A DNA stretch of 64,000 bases from NCBI GenBank assembly GCA_008933995.1, contig WARS01000013.1, forward strand, positions 2,410,721 to 2,474,720, in the 5' to 3' direction. The stretch is from Datnioides undecimradiatus. Its lineage: Eukaryota > Chordata > Actinopteri > Lobotiformes > Datnioididae. The position numbers and the translations under genes are program-made. The notes beneath the pieces are model-generated. The model did no database searches. It worked only from the letters and a program-made list of their open reading frames with translations, and was not told where the DNA came from. Shown here in pieces: positions 39,451-50,500 of the stretch. The stretch's first letter is position 1, and the number at the start of each line of letters is the position of its first letter.

Positions 39451-39922
39451 ACCAGGAAAAGGCAAACAGAAGGTGCTTTTCACTGCTATCACATTAATTA
39501 TGTTGAGCATAACAAACACACGGCATCCCACATTTCCACTGTGCACTTAGTTTTGTGTGCTCACAGAAAAATAGTAAAGATTTAATATTCATAATTTTGT
39601 TTGTTAATGTCTTGCCTGCACATTTGTTTAAGATGCTTTGCAGCTTTTTGGCATCTGTTTCCTCCTGTTTGCGGAACACCACACGCAAAAATACCTTAAT
39701 ATGCGTCATGACCTTTGTTTTTTACACTTTATGCTCAAATCCCGCTATCGGTGCGTAGCATGGGCAGCTTGTACTGTATCTTGGCATGGTAAGACACCCA
39801 CAGGTGTAATTAACGAAGGCTCCGTTGCATTAAGCGTCACCATAATCCGTGCGAGTAAACACGCTTCTGCCCTCGTGGGAATTAGTCGAGTGTCAGGCAG
39901 GAGCAGTCGCAGACGCCCACTG

Positions 39923-39949
39923 CACCCCCACCCCCACCCCCACCCCCCA
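39923..39949 (-). repeat. C-rich tract, G-quadruplex candidate on minus strand
   Basis: CACCCCCACCCCCACCCCCA followed by CCCCCC. The minus strand has four runs of at least five G separated by single T, the ideal pattern for a parallel G-quadruplex. Confidence 0.8.
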
Positions 39950-40027
39950 GTTAATTGCAAAGTAAACATGTGCCCTCCTGTCATGACAGGCCAAAATATC
40001 TGCCAGGAAAATGTTCCACTGCCTCGC

Positions 40028-40048
40028 AAAAAAAAAAAAAAAAAAAAA
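40028..40048. repeat. Poly(A) run of 21
   Basis: Uninterrupted A tract with no adjacent retroposon body that I can recognise. Confidence 0.9.
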
Positions 40049-40843
40049 GATCCACACAATGGAAAAAAAAACTTAAAAGAGAAGTTTGACAGAGATGAAA
40101 CGGCACCAGGAACGATTTATTTTTATCAGCAGCGTTCGTTTAACCGGCGTCTCTGAGCACAAGTGATATTTTGTGTTACATAACGGCAACGTTTATCTTT
40201 TTCTCGAGCGTGTGGAGATAAGCATTCAGTGTACACTACGCAGTGATTGTGCGCTGTGTGGATCTGGGGCGCCGCGCTAGAATATTAAATGTGGTGCTGC
40301 CCTCCTCAGGTCAATCAATTTCAAAAATGCAACGGCAACATATTAGACGTACAGCGCATATACCCTCGCTCTGCCCCAGTCAGTTGTCTTTCCTGTCCTG
40401 AAGCCTTTGCACAGGTGAATCTGAAATGAAGCTGACAAATGGTCCAATTATTCAGCAGCTGCAGTCAGGTGAAGCTCTGTGCGGGAACAAGAGTCCATTC
40501 TGCTGTCACGCCTTTTCCTCTTCGCTCTTTGACTTGATTTGAAACACTCGTGTGACAAAGACACATGCCGGGGCGCATTTTGTTTCGCACCGCGTGCACC
40601 CTCTCCCCGCTCGGTCGGTCCCGTCACGGCTCTGGATTTGGATCACCTATCAAAGTCCTTTGCTGGTCTTGTTTTTGTTTCCAGCCAACGTGGAGCCGTT
40701 TCCCTCCAGCCCACGTGTGCTGTTTGTCCTCCAGTGGAATAAGGCTCATTATATCAATGTGTAGTCACAGTTTCTACTGATACGCCCAGGGATCAGGCCG
40801 TCTCTCCATAAAGAGAAATCTCTTTGAAAGGTCCTGTCCCCTG

Positions 40844-40845
<2 letters not shown>

Positions 40846-40877
<32 letters not shown>
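40846..40877. repeat. (AC)n microsatellite
   Basis: Sixteen uninterrupted AC units. Confidence 0.95.
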
Positions 40878-40879
<2 letters not shown>

Positions 40880-41825
40880 ACTGTACGGGTATTACTTTTT
40901 CCATGTCATGCTTCACTTGCATGACTGCTAAACTGCCGAATTCCCATGTGCGCTAGACACAACCTTACATCTTTGCCTTGCTGGTGAGCAGAGGAGCCAG
41001 AGAGAGCTCAGCTAATTATATCAGTTTCTTTTTCAAAAGTCACTGAGGTGAACTGCGGCCGGCACACGCGACTGACTGACCCGGCCTTTAAAGAACTGGC
41101 TGCAACTGAACCACCAATTGATTCAGATTGCAGTCGGCGAGTCGACCCGCATCAACCGATGTTATAATCTACTGTAACGATGCAGAATAAATCATAAGTG
41201 ATAGTTTTGATGTATCTTAGGGTTTTTTTCATGTCCTGATTTTTATTTTTATTTATTTTTTTTTTTTTTTGCTTTGGCTGTGAAAAAAAACCCCCAAAAT
41301 TCTGTTTAAGTTGTTTGAATAAAGCGGCAAACAGGGGCCGGTAAATGACGGGTTATAAATAAACATAATCACAGCAAATAAACAAATTACGTGTGCAGGA
41401 ACAATCAGAGAGGAATGCTCAGTCTTCTCTCAACAACGGCCAAAAGTCTTTTCAGCAGGGCACTTAAATTATAATAACAGTGTTCAGTATGTACACTTCT
41501 ATGTGTATTTCTTTGTTTGTTTTCCTCCTGAATGCTATAAATGCCCATTAAATATCCATCCCGCTGCTGTGCTTGCCACAGTCTGATGCTGCTGCTGTCC
41601 TCCTCCCTCCTGGAAGCCCCATTATTTTCCAAAATACATTAAAAATTGTTTTCACTATAAGTCTTTTTTTTTGTCAGCAGTGACCGTAGTCGGGGAAATA
41701 TGAATGAATAAAATTGCACGAGTGCTTTAATCCACAGCTTCCCCACTGGTGCTGCTGATCAGCCGGTGGCAGCAAGACTTTGCTTGTTCTGGGCACGATA
41801 ACAAGGAAAACATGCAGCGTTGTAC

Positions 41826-41938
41826 CTATGTGGCTTCTGTGTGATGACGCGCTGGTCAGTTGTCCCCAGAGAGACACCATACAGACGGTCAGCAGCAGCG
41901 CCCTTCTGCACATGCTCTGTAGGTCCCTCTCCCGCATT
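41826..41938 (-). CDS. tafa2: tafa2 first coding exon: start codon and signal peptide
   Basis: The exon follows a strong acceptor (pyrimidine tract ending TTTTGCAG). After a single untranslated base comes ATG at 41,937-41,935, then 37 codons plus one base before a GTAC donor (phase 1). The peptide starts MRERDLQS. It has a charged n-region (residues 1-13), a hydrophobic core LLLTVCMVSLWG (14-25) and a small-residue cleavage region near TSASS (28-32), which is a classical secretion signal. Its layout matches the N-terminus of TAFA2, including LWG before the cleavage region and a His/Ser-rich stretch after it. Joined to the next exon (15,066) the frame continues as [14 protein letters not shown] proteins are secreted, brain-enriched, chemokine-like ligands; neurexins are reported partners. 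The start is chosen because it is the first ATG after the acceptor and begins the signal peptide. Confidence 0.93.
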
Positions 41939-43413
41939 CTGCAAAAGAGAAGACACAACATCATCAGCAGTTTGGATCACACGGACGCTCCGGCGTGCGG
42001 GCCGGCTCACTTGGGTTCACGCCAACAAGCTCCTAAAGCTTTTGGCTTGGCAGTCAGAGGTGGTCAATTAGAGGTACTCCTGAAATCACATAGCTTGGAT
42101 CTACAGAGCTTTAACTGCACGGCGTGGCTGTGTTAAGGATAAGCCTGCTGAGGGACACACACAGCAGGGTTCCTAGATTCGCATGCCGCCAAGAGAAACG
42201 AAACTGCACAACAAAACGGCCCTTTAATAATACAATACAATGCAGGCCCAATCACAACAATCAGTATTGATGTACTGTGGTGCATCAAGTTCAGACTGAC
42301 TTAACATTGACATGCTAATTCCTGCTGTATATGCACAGCAGGTGTTGACTTGTGGGAGTTGTGGGACCAGACTCCAAAATGACTGAGGCTATCCCAACAC
42401 AATGGAGATGATTTAGCACACCTTACACCTGGGGCAACACCTGTGGACAGTTTCCACAGGTACTGCTCCTGCAGTACAAAATATTCTCCTTTGGTAGCTG
42501 AATGGTTACAGGCCCATTCACTTCAATAGTATTTAAGGCTAATTCTGGAGAGATATGTTACATTTTATTTACTTACAAAATCAGTCAAATGCAAAACCTG
42601 AACTGCAAATAGCAGAGAAACCAAAAGAAAACACTTTACAATATATATATTTTTTTAATTTACAAAGTTTGTTTGCAGTTAAATCTAAATGTCTCCACTT
42701 CTCTGATGGGGCTAAGGACTTAACTTGAGAACTGCCATTGCGCTGTGTTACTAATGATTTGACCGTAACCTATGTGACAGCTTTCCTCTCTGAAGTGAAT
42801 AAAAGTACAAGAGGTCAATTAGATCCATTAGATCCTGTCGCTGTGTCGGGGATAATTAATAGTAATGAATAATTAATTCAGCTACCCCTGCTGTGCCACA
42901 TGTAAATGTGTGCAGCCCTTGTCTCACTTCGCACACATCGTTCCTCACGGCTGTGTGCCGGACAAAGATATGCGATATGCGAACTCAGAGGTAACGACAA
43001 ACAAACCCTCGACCTCGAGCACCGCAGTGTTGCCAGAGGAGATTTGGCCACTATCATCCTGGTGAGCAGGCGATTTGATGGTGGGATGTCACCCCCTCTG
43101 TTTACCCAGCCCCCTCTCCATCCCCCAACGGAAGGGAGAGCGCAGGGACTGTGGGTTAGTTTAGTTGAATATGTTAGTCTAGTCTCATTGATCTGATTGA
43201 GGTCTATTTGAGTTAGAATCTACAGCCAGGGCCGCAGCTCTGAGAGCAGCCGAACTGTGTGCAGATAAATCCACGGTGCTGTCCGCGGTGCTGAAGCTGC
43301 AGACAGCGTCGTCTCTCAACTCTGCCCCTTTGTCAAGTTCATCTTGGACCTACAACATCCTCTAAACCATGACCTACAGGATGAATACTAAATAATATAA
43401 TATACTATGCTAC
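41939..43413. other. Sequence between start exon and candidate 5' UTR exon
   Basis: This would be intron if the 43.4 kb segment is an exon. It is unique-looking AT-rich sequence. I see no repeat family, RNA gene or coding signal that I can support. Confidence 0.6.
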
Positions 43414-43512
43414 CTTCATGATCAAAGTGACAAGCAGCAGCATGTTGCAGATGGGCGAGAAGTTCACAGAGACACTGCTGCATGTGGGATATTCCTCATA
43501 GCATCGGTGCAG
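43414..43512 (-). other. Candidate 5' UTR exon of tafa2
   Basis: On the minus strand this 99 bp segment is preceded by CCTGTATTTTCAG and followed by AAG|GTAGCA, a good acceptor/donor pair 1.5 kb upstream of the start exon on the same strand. It does not extend the TAFA frame, because that frame meets TGA inside the segment, so it would be untranslated leader. It contains several upstream ATGs. One of them opens a frame that runs out of register through the start exon. The segment is open throughout in one frame (33 codons), which may be chance. RNA evidence is needed; the call rests on splice-site quality and position. Confidence 0.4.
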
Positions 43513-46258
43513 CTGAAAATACAGGAGGAGATGAGTAAACATGCAGTTTTTACAATGGGAGCAAGATTAGTTTGAACTCAGGTTAAGGTTAAGGTTTGGG
43601 TCATCCCTCCCTGACAAATGACAGAATCACCCCAGTTACAGATTCACAGTAACATCATGGTACCGTACCATCATGGCAGCGTGACTGAGAGCCTGATGAC
43701 TTTATCTCCTGTTCCTGGAAAGAGACTATTTCATAAAACTGTATCTTTTTACGAGGGAGTGCCTTTGTGGCTTTGTCGTTGTGATTTGTTTGAGCAGCGA
43801 GAGACGGAGCCTGAGAGCCGGCGTCTAGCGCCAAAAACTGCGAGCGTTGGCAACTCTGCACAAACGCACCGCAATTTATAATACCAATTTAGATCTGCAG
43901 ACAGTTAGAGCAAATGAAGTCTGTTTACGCTCTTTGTCCCCTTCCCTCCCGCTTGTTGTCGTCTGGCTACCTGGGAGGTGACTAATGCTGTTTGTGTGGT
44001 CTGTCTTAATGTGCTCAGCTCAGTAATCTTCATGTACTTTCAGAGGGCTGTTGTCCAGTAATACTCTCCATCTCCATCTGAGAGGCCTGTAGAGAGCGGA
44101 ACAAGCAATGCAATCAGCGGCTCATCTTCCTGCCAACAGAACTGGCCCCCTCTCTCGTGAGAAAGCAGCCGCAAATCACAGCTCCGCTTTGAACTCTGTT
44201 CCAGTGCAGCCACTCAAATTAGTAAAATGCTTGGTTTCATGCAAAGAGATCAACTCTTGCTTATCTGGCAGGGCCTCGCGTATGAGGGAGATGTTTTGCT
44301 GTGACTGCCTTTGTACTGGCAGCCAGCGCTGGGTGAGATCTTAACGGGGAGGCTCTAATTCTGTACAGTATCAGACAGCTGATGCAATCGGGACGTTACG
44401 CAGGCAAACAGGAGACAAACATAGACGCAGCCTCTGTAGCATCACCAATAGATTTTAATACGGGGCTGTCTGAAGCCTGGGGTTTAGGTTTTACGCTCGA
44501 TTCCATCTGGTCAGGTGTGGAAGCCAAACGGTGCTGAAGCCTACACGGACCTGAGGTGAGGCAAGCAAGCTGCAGCTATTAGAGCAGACTGTGATAGGCT
44601 GAGAGACATGTCAATCAAGACAAAACTCAGCACGGCAATCCCCATACTGTGTATCTACGCCTCAGTATCGTGTGACAAAACATGCTTAAGCCAACTTAAG
44701 CACATTTTGATACATACATAGAAAAACATATTGTCAAATGAGTTGAGCAAAACAATGCAGGTTTCAGATTCTTCCACGAATCCATGGTGCAAATATCGTA
44801 TCAGGCGGGAAATGCAACTGATTTGTGAGGTCTCCAGGATAAATGTGCATCTTGGTAGGAAACAGAATGTAACAGAGAAAATAAAAGCACCACGGAATAC
44901 CTTTAACTTCGGCAGGTCATTTGACGAACTCAAATTTCACATTGGTTCGGATGCTCTGTGGTCGCCCCCGGGCTCAGTGCGAATTGCAGAACATTACGTT
45001 ACCGAACAGATACACGCCGCAGCACCCAGGGGACCTGAAGTGGTTCACTTGATCATTTTGTCTGTTCATCGGGGGCGAACCAGTTAAACAGACTCCCACG
45101 GAGTTAGAAAACTCATTTTCACCCGTGCTCCCAGTAGTTTCGTACGACAGCAACACACACCGCCTCCAACACGGCGCCAGATGATGACCAGATGTTTCCG
45201 ATTCACAAATACAGCTCTTCTAATGAGACCAGCTCGCCGGCTCCGCTTAACTTCCACTTTATTAACTTTAATTTCTCCGCCCTCTGTTTATCTTTAAAAA
45301 AAATAAATATTAGACCCACATTTAATGCTTCAACTTCTGTTCACAATTTTACTTTTTACATATTTGCAGTTGTTGATAACAAGAAAATAAGAAAAATTAT
45401 AAATCTCCTCTGACAGCTTAACTGCAGTAGTAATTGGAATTTGAGTGCAGGCTGCCGCGCTCGTTGAAAATGAAACGTCTCGCACTTTGTAGATTTTGGG
45501 GCTGGGCAGCAGAATGCCAGGTTTTTATTCCAAACAAGATTTAAATCCACTCTAGCATCTAATATTGCAATTTCCACCTCGTGTCTGGCAGTGTTCAGGT
45601 GGCCCGTTGGAGCTGGTTAACAGGGAAATTATCCCACCTGATGGATGTGGCGCCGAGAGCAGGTGGCTCATCATAAAAACGGCCTGATCAGGGTAAAACC
45701 CGTTTCACGACGGGTTCAGGCTGATTTTTAACGTACACATTTGGCGTGTTGATCAGTTTAGATGCAGTTTGGATATCGTGTTAGGTTCAGCTGGAGAGTC
45801 ACAAAAGTGTCGTACTGAACAAATATTGCATTTATTTTACCATTAATATTGTCTCATGGCCAAACACTTGGTTAAGATTAGGGGGACGATCATGCGTTGT
45901 GCCCCAATTCCACACTCCTCAGTACCTCTATACATTAAGTGTTGTTTTCTGAGGTGTTGCACCATTAGTACAAATTAGTCATATAAATAACACGAATTTA
46001 GGAGACAGGCTTGACAGGCTGCACCCTGAATATCAAACAGCTAACTGGAACGTGAACGCCACAGATTGCTTCACTGAGAGGCTTCTGAAGAAACAGGTGC
46101 CGGCTAGATGTGGCTTTTACACAGAGAGACATCATCTAACCGAACGGCACAGACCGAACGACTCATCCTTGTTTTGATGTGCGAGGAAAGGAAGCGCTGG
46201 GGTTCTTGTGTCCATTTTTAGCAATGCTTTCCTTCCTGAAATGTCGGCCGGCCCCACA

Positions 46259-46505
46259 CTGAGATATCTCAACACCGACCATGAAAGACATTCATGGTGC
46301 CCTCACCTTTTTTTTAATGCCATGCAACTGTTGGATGGATTACAATGACTTTAGCTTATACGTCCCTCTCAGAACTTCAATTCATCCAATGCAAACTCTT
46401 CACGTTAAACTGAAAAGATCATTTGTGAACCAATTAGCATGCCAGCATTAGCATTTAGCTCAAAGAACAGCGGTGCCATAGTTTAGCCTTGCATTGCGGA
46501 GCTTG
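46259..46505 (+). repeat. Second copy of the MITE-like fish repeat
   Basis: Recognisable blocks are GATATCTCAACA, GACATTCATGGTGCCC, CTGTTGGATGGATTACAATGACTTT, TTCAATTCATCCAATGC and, near the end, TTAGCATGCCAGCATTAGCATTTAGCTCAAAG. The order matches the family also seen in fragment form at 6.9-7.2 kb. Confidence 0.5.
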
Positions 46506-46518
46506 GCCGTACCACCTC

Positions 46519-47230
46519 AGGGCCCTATTTTCTACATGGCACAGAGCTGCGCACCACAGATCAGCCACTGCTGGTTTCTGACCTACACAGCGGTCCTTTT
46601 TACACATCTGTACCTACACATATGCACCCATTGTTCATTGTGTTGATCTTAAAATGACGTTTGGTCAGGTGCCATGTCGGTTAATTGCTATCTTAAGGCA
46701 GCAAAAGCGATTCCCCTTTGAACAAAAACCTGATGTTCAGTCAGTGAGTCAGATCTATCCCGTTTAAAGGACACATCATTCAGTCAGTATGATGCAACTA
46801 CACAGACATGTTCACAGCACGCATACGCTCTGCTTGTGTATGCCTACACACACAGGGAGGTGCAGCAGAGCTCCTCCATCTCAGTTAAATATTGGTGCAT
46901 TTGCTCACATGCAGTCAAACAGAGCTGGGTGAACGTGGAGGCAGAGGGTCCACCATCCAACACACACCTGTCCCTCAGCGCTATTTAAATAGTAATGTGC
47001 CAGGTGCGGCTGGTGTTTAAAGGGAATGGGAGATGACACTCACTGACTGGTTTAATTCGTTTTATGCCTAAAATACACCTATGATTAATTAAACCACCGA
47101 ATGCAGCCCTGCTGCACCTTGTACCTTGAATTACAGCCGGATTATGCACCGTTTAACTGGGAAAAATGGAGTTTGACACACCCAAAACACACATGCGCCA
47201 CATACTTCACACCAAGTGCTATTGGTCGGT
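46519..47230 (+). mobile_element. DNA-transposon-derived repeat with AGGGCCCTATTTTC terminus
   Basis: It begins AGGGCCCTATTTTCTACATGGC, the terminal sequence of a fish repeat I recognise. Internal landmarks are TATTTAAATAG, GGTGCGGCTGGTGTTTAAAGGGAATGGGAGATGACACTC and CCTAAAATACACCTATGATTAATTAA. The expected inverted right terminus (GAAAATAGGGCCC) is missing, so the copy is 3'-truncated or diverged. It abuts the preceding repeat almost directly. Confidence 0.5.
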
Positions 47231-47484
47231 TCATAAATATAACTTTATCCACTTTGTTATTTCAGAAAAATCAGCAAATACTAAAATAGATACTGTATCT
47301 TGCTTGCTATTGGCAAAATCTGTGTTGCATAGCAACCACAGCAACATAACACTCCTTGTACCCTTTGATCTCCTGCTCCTTTTATACAAGAAGCTCACAG
47401 CTTCTCATTGTGAAGGAAGCCTCTTCTCTGATTATGGCCTAACGGATACACATAATTGACACGTAAAGATGTGCGCACAAACAT

Positions 47485-47485
<1 letters not shown>

Positions 47486-47534
<49 letters not shown>

Positions 47535-47537
47535 ACA
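47486..47537. repeat. (CA)n microsatellite
   Basis: The longest dinucleotide tract in the window, with interrupted ends. Confidence 0.95.
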
Positions 47538-50500
47538 GTCTTTCGCACAACAAACTTCCCCCAGAGCACCTATTGCCTCTTAGCAGCAGTGAGTAAATGG
47601 GAGTACTAAGACAGAGGAATGTGTTTACAGCTGATACATGACAAAGAGTGGACGAGCTCGAGGTGGCTGCTGTGGTTGGAGGGCAAAACAAAACCAATGT
47701 TGCTGTTTATGCTAGGTTTTTTTGTTTACCTCTTCTCTAAATATGACACATGGTTGTGTACCAGCAGGCATGCCCCGGGCCAGGCCTTCCCTCGGTTACA
47801 TAAACAGCTATCACACTGGCAGAGAAAACATGGAGTCTGTTAAACGCAGTGGATCGGTACAGTTAAAGAACCAATATGTGATATGATTACCGTACCAAAT
47901 CATAAAATGACCACAATCTGTCATTCAAGATTAAAGAAACCCGCTGAGCTGAAACAGTGGCTTGTCGGACAGCAACGCCACTGTCGGTGCAGAACGTCGG
48001 CTTCCATTTTGGCGAGTTCACTTAATTCTTCTTTTAATAAAAACACATACAATAAAAACTGTGTCAAACCTCCTGGCAGTGTTTCCCCGGCAGCGTCAGA
48101 CAGTAAAGCTGCACGTCTTTCCCCGTTTCATTTAGTTCACACTTCTTAAATTTTAATATCAGCCAAAGTCTGATAGTCTCTCTATAGGAGACTCATACAG
48201 ATGTACATTATGATTTTTGTAATGATTATGAGGAGGAGTTCCAGATTGTTGGTGAAGGCGTCATGTAATGTTAAATGTTAAAACAGAAAGTCTATGTTTG
48301 TGCAGGAAATAACAATTTGAATAATAACTACCTTATCCATAACTACTGTTATTTTTGTTGAAATCATCTCTTTTTTACACTCAAACGTAAGCCGTAATGT
48401 TTTTTACTACAATATAATTTAATTTAGTTTGTTCGGTTTGAACAATGATCATGGACAAATGACTGAGACACAGCCAGTGTCACTGCTTATGGATCAACAC
48501 TCCTCTGCTTAGAGGTCTTATAGTATAAGTATATGAGTGTATAGTATGTGAGGATACATTTAGGTTCGTTATCAATTGCGCTGCACATTATTGTCTTCCT
48601 TATTTGATTAAAAGAGATAATAATAATGTTTTATAACAGTCAGCATCCAAAATGTATCGTTATAATTAAAGTACAAAAGTAAAAAGGAACATTAACCGTC
48701 TCATTAAACCAGTATCAGAACAATTAAACATAATTTGGACAAATTACAAATTATAGGTGGTTAAATATGATTTTTTTTTTTTTTTAGGAACAAAATGTAT
48801 CTTAATGAAAGAATGAATGAATAAGAGTTAAAGCTTCACAAAGCGTCTTTTCCCTTTAAACATCAAACAGTGAAATCCATGTATGAAATACTATTTTAAT
48901 GCAGACTTTCCTGTGTAAGGTTAAAATCAAACTGAAGCTATATGACAACACTATATTGGAGGGAATTCCTTTTTTTCTACTTCTGCGCAGTTACACCCGA
49001 TGCAGAAATGTAAGTAATACTCCAAAGACCAAGTATTCATTGACCTTATGGTTGACTCACGACCATTTATAAAATCAATTTCATATTGGAGTCAAAAAAG
49101 GTACTTAACATCGTGAAAAGTGCCGACAATAAGACCAGCTAGCCTGGGGGATGTTCTGCAGCATGTGCTATGCATGCTGCCGTTCACGCAAACGCTCCAA
49201 ATCAATTTCTATTGAGTGCTCCAGCGCAGCAACGTGTCAAAACATACAATGCACTCTTTTCATTCCGGTGCGTGGCAGCTCAGTTGAGTTTAACACTTGG
49301 GTGTCAGGACTGTATTTTATACATCAAATCTTGCGCAGCTGTTGGAAGCTCACAGAAACATGCAGACGTAAAACACACACTGATCTTTTTAAAGTTGTGG
49401 AAATGAAGGGAAACCGCTGCGCTTCTAATGTCTGAATTAAACAGTAGTTGAATTAAAACACCCGTGTCAACCTAACATTACATGGTTCAGGGGGAGTCTG
49501 TGAGGGACTACTGTTCTCTGTCTACTGGATTGGAGATACCATTGAAAAGGAATGCTTCCAGCAGTCTTTGAGGCGATTATAACTAGTTCTCCTGCCATCC
49601 TCTGGAAGAGATGTGTTTCTGTTCCCTCTTTTTAAGCATTTTATTTCTGATAATAGTGACGAGGTGTAACGCAGAAATGTCTTGGAAGCTGAGACGTCGC
49701 CTATCCAAAATGCTGTTGGAACGACTGTTTTACAAAAGGATTGTAATGACATGATTTGCCGGGAACGCGCGCCACTTAAATCCCCAGATGAATGGATTGA
49801 GGGAATGGCCATTTCCATAAAGTGATAGAATTTGCCCCAAGCTTGTTTTTGTCCCCACAAATCCCTTGCAATCCTACAGATAAGTTGAAAGAAATGAAAA
49901 AAATAAAAAGATTTGCACATTGCACAGCTGACTACCGCGGGAAACTGACAGACGAGCATCAGACAGCCTGTCAGCGACAGCTTTAACTCAGCAGGACTGA
50001 TTACCTGACGAAATTATAACGTCTTAGGGAATAGTGCATGGCATGTAATCGAATGCACAATTAACACTGCAGCATATGGCTCAGCTGGCAGTCAAGTGTG
50101 AGATGTTGTAGGTATGTAAATAAGGCGGCGTCATACGAGGGAGGAAAACTGCAAATTAAAAACCAAGGCATGCGCTCACTTATTTATGCTTTTCTTTGCA
50201 CTAACATGGAAAAATCAGTTGTATTAAATATGTGGACGTTCAGCTCTGCTGTATACAGAGCAGAGAGGTGAAAACGTGATATCTCATTATTAACTGAGCC
50301 TCTATATTTGCAGTCTTTAGGGGCCCAGACAAATCACGTATGATTCACATAGCTGCTAACCTGTTTTTCCAAATCGTACCATGTTTTCACTGTTCCAGTT
50401 TGATTTTGATCCACGACTTAAACCTTTCTGAAGAGATTCCACTCATGTCCAGACACAATAATCCAGAGAGAAGCCCTGAGTTCTTAAAATGTTGATTAAT

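Noticed and set aside
41759..42010. An 83-codon frame in a second register over the tafa2 start exon.
   Set aside because: The signal peptide register is clearly the TAFA frame. The other is kept only as a possible overlapping upstream frame in the findings.
47633..47716. A plus-strand segment after TGTGTTTACAG with an open frame.
   Set aside because: The would-be donor (GTTTTTTT) is poor, so an exon is unlikely.
49522..49959. A 145-codon minus-strand frame.
   Set aside because: No splice sites, no recognisable motif and ordinary composition. More likely noncoding sequence with a chance open frame.
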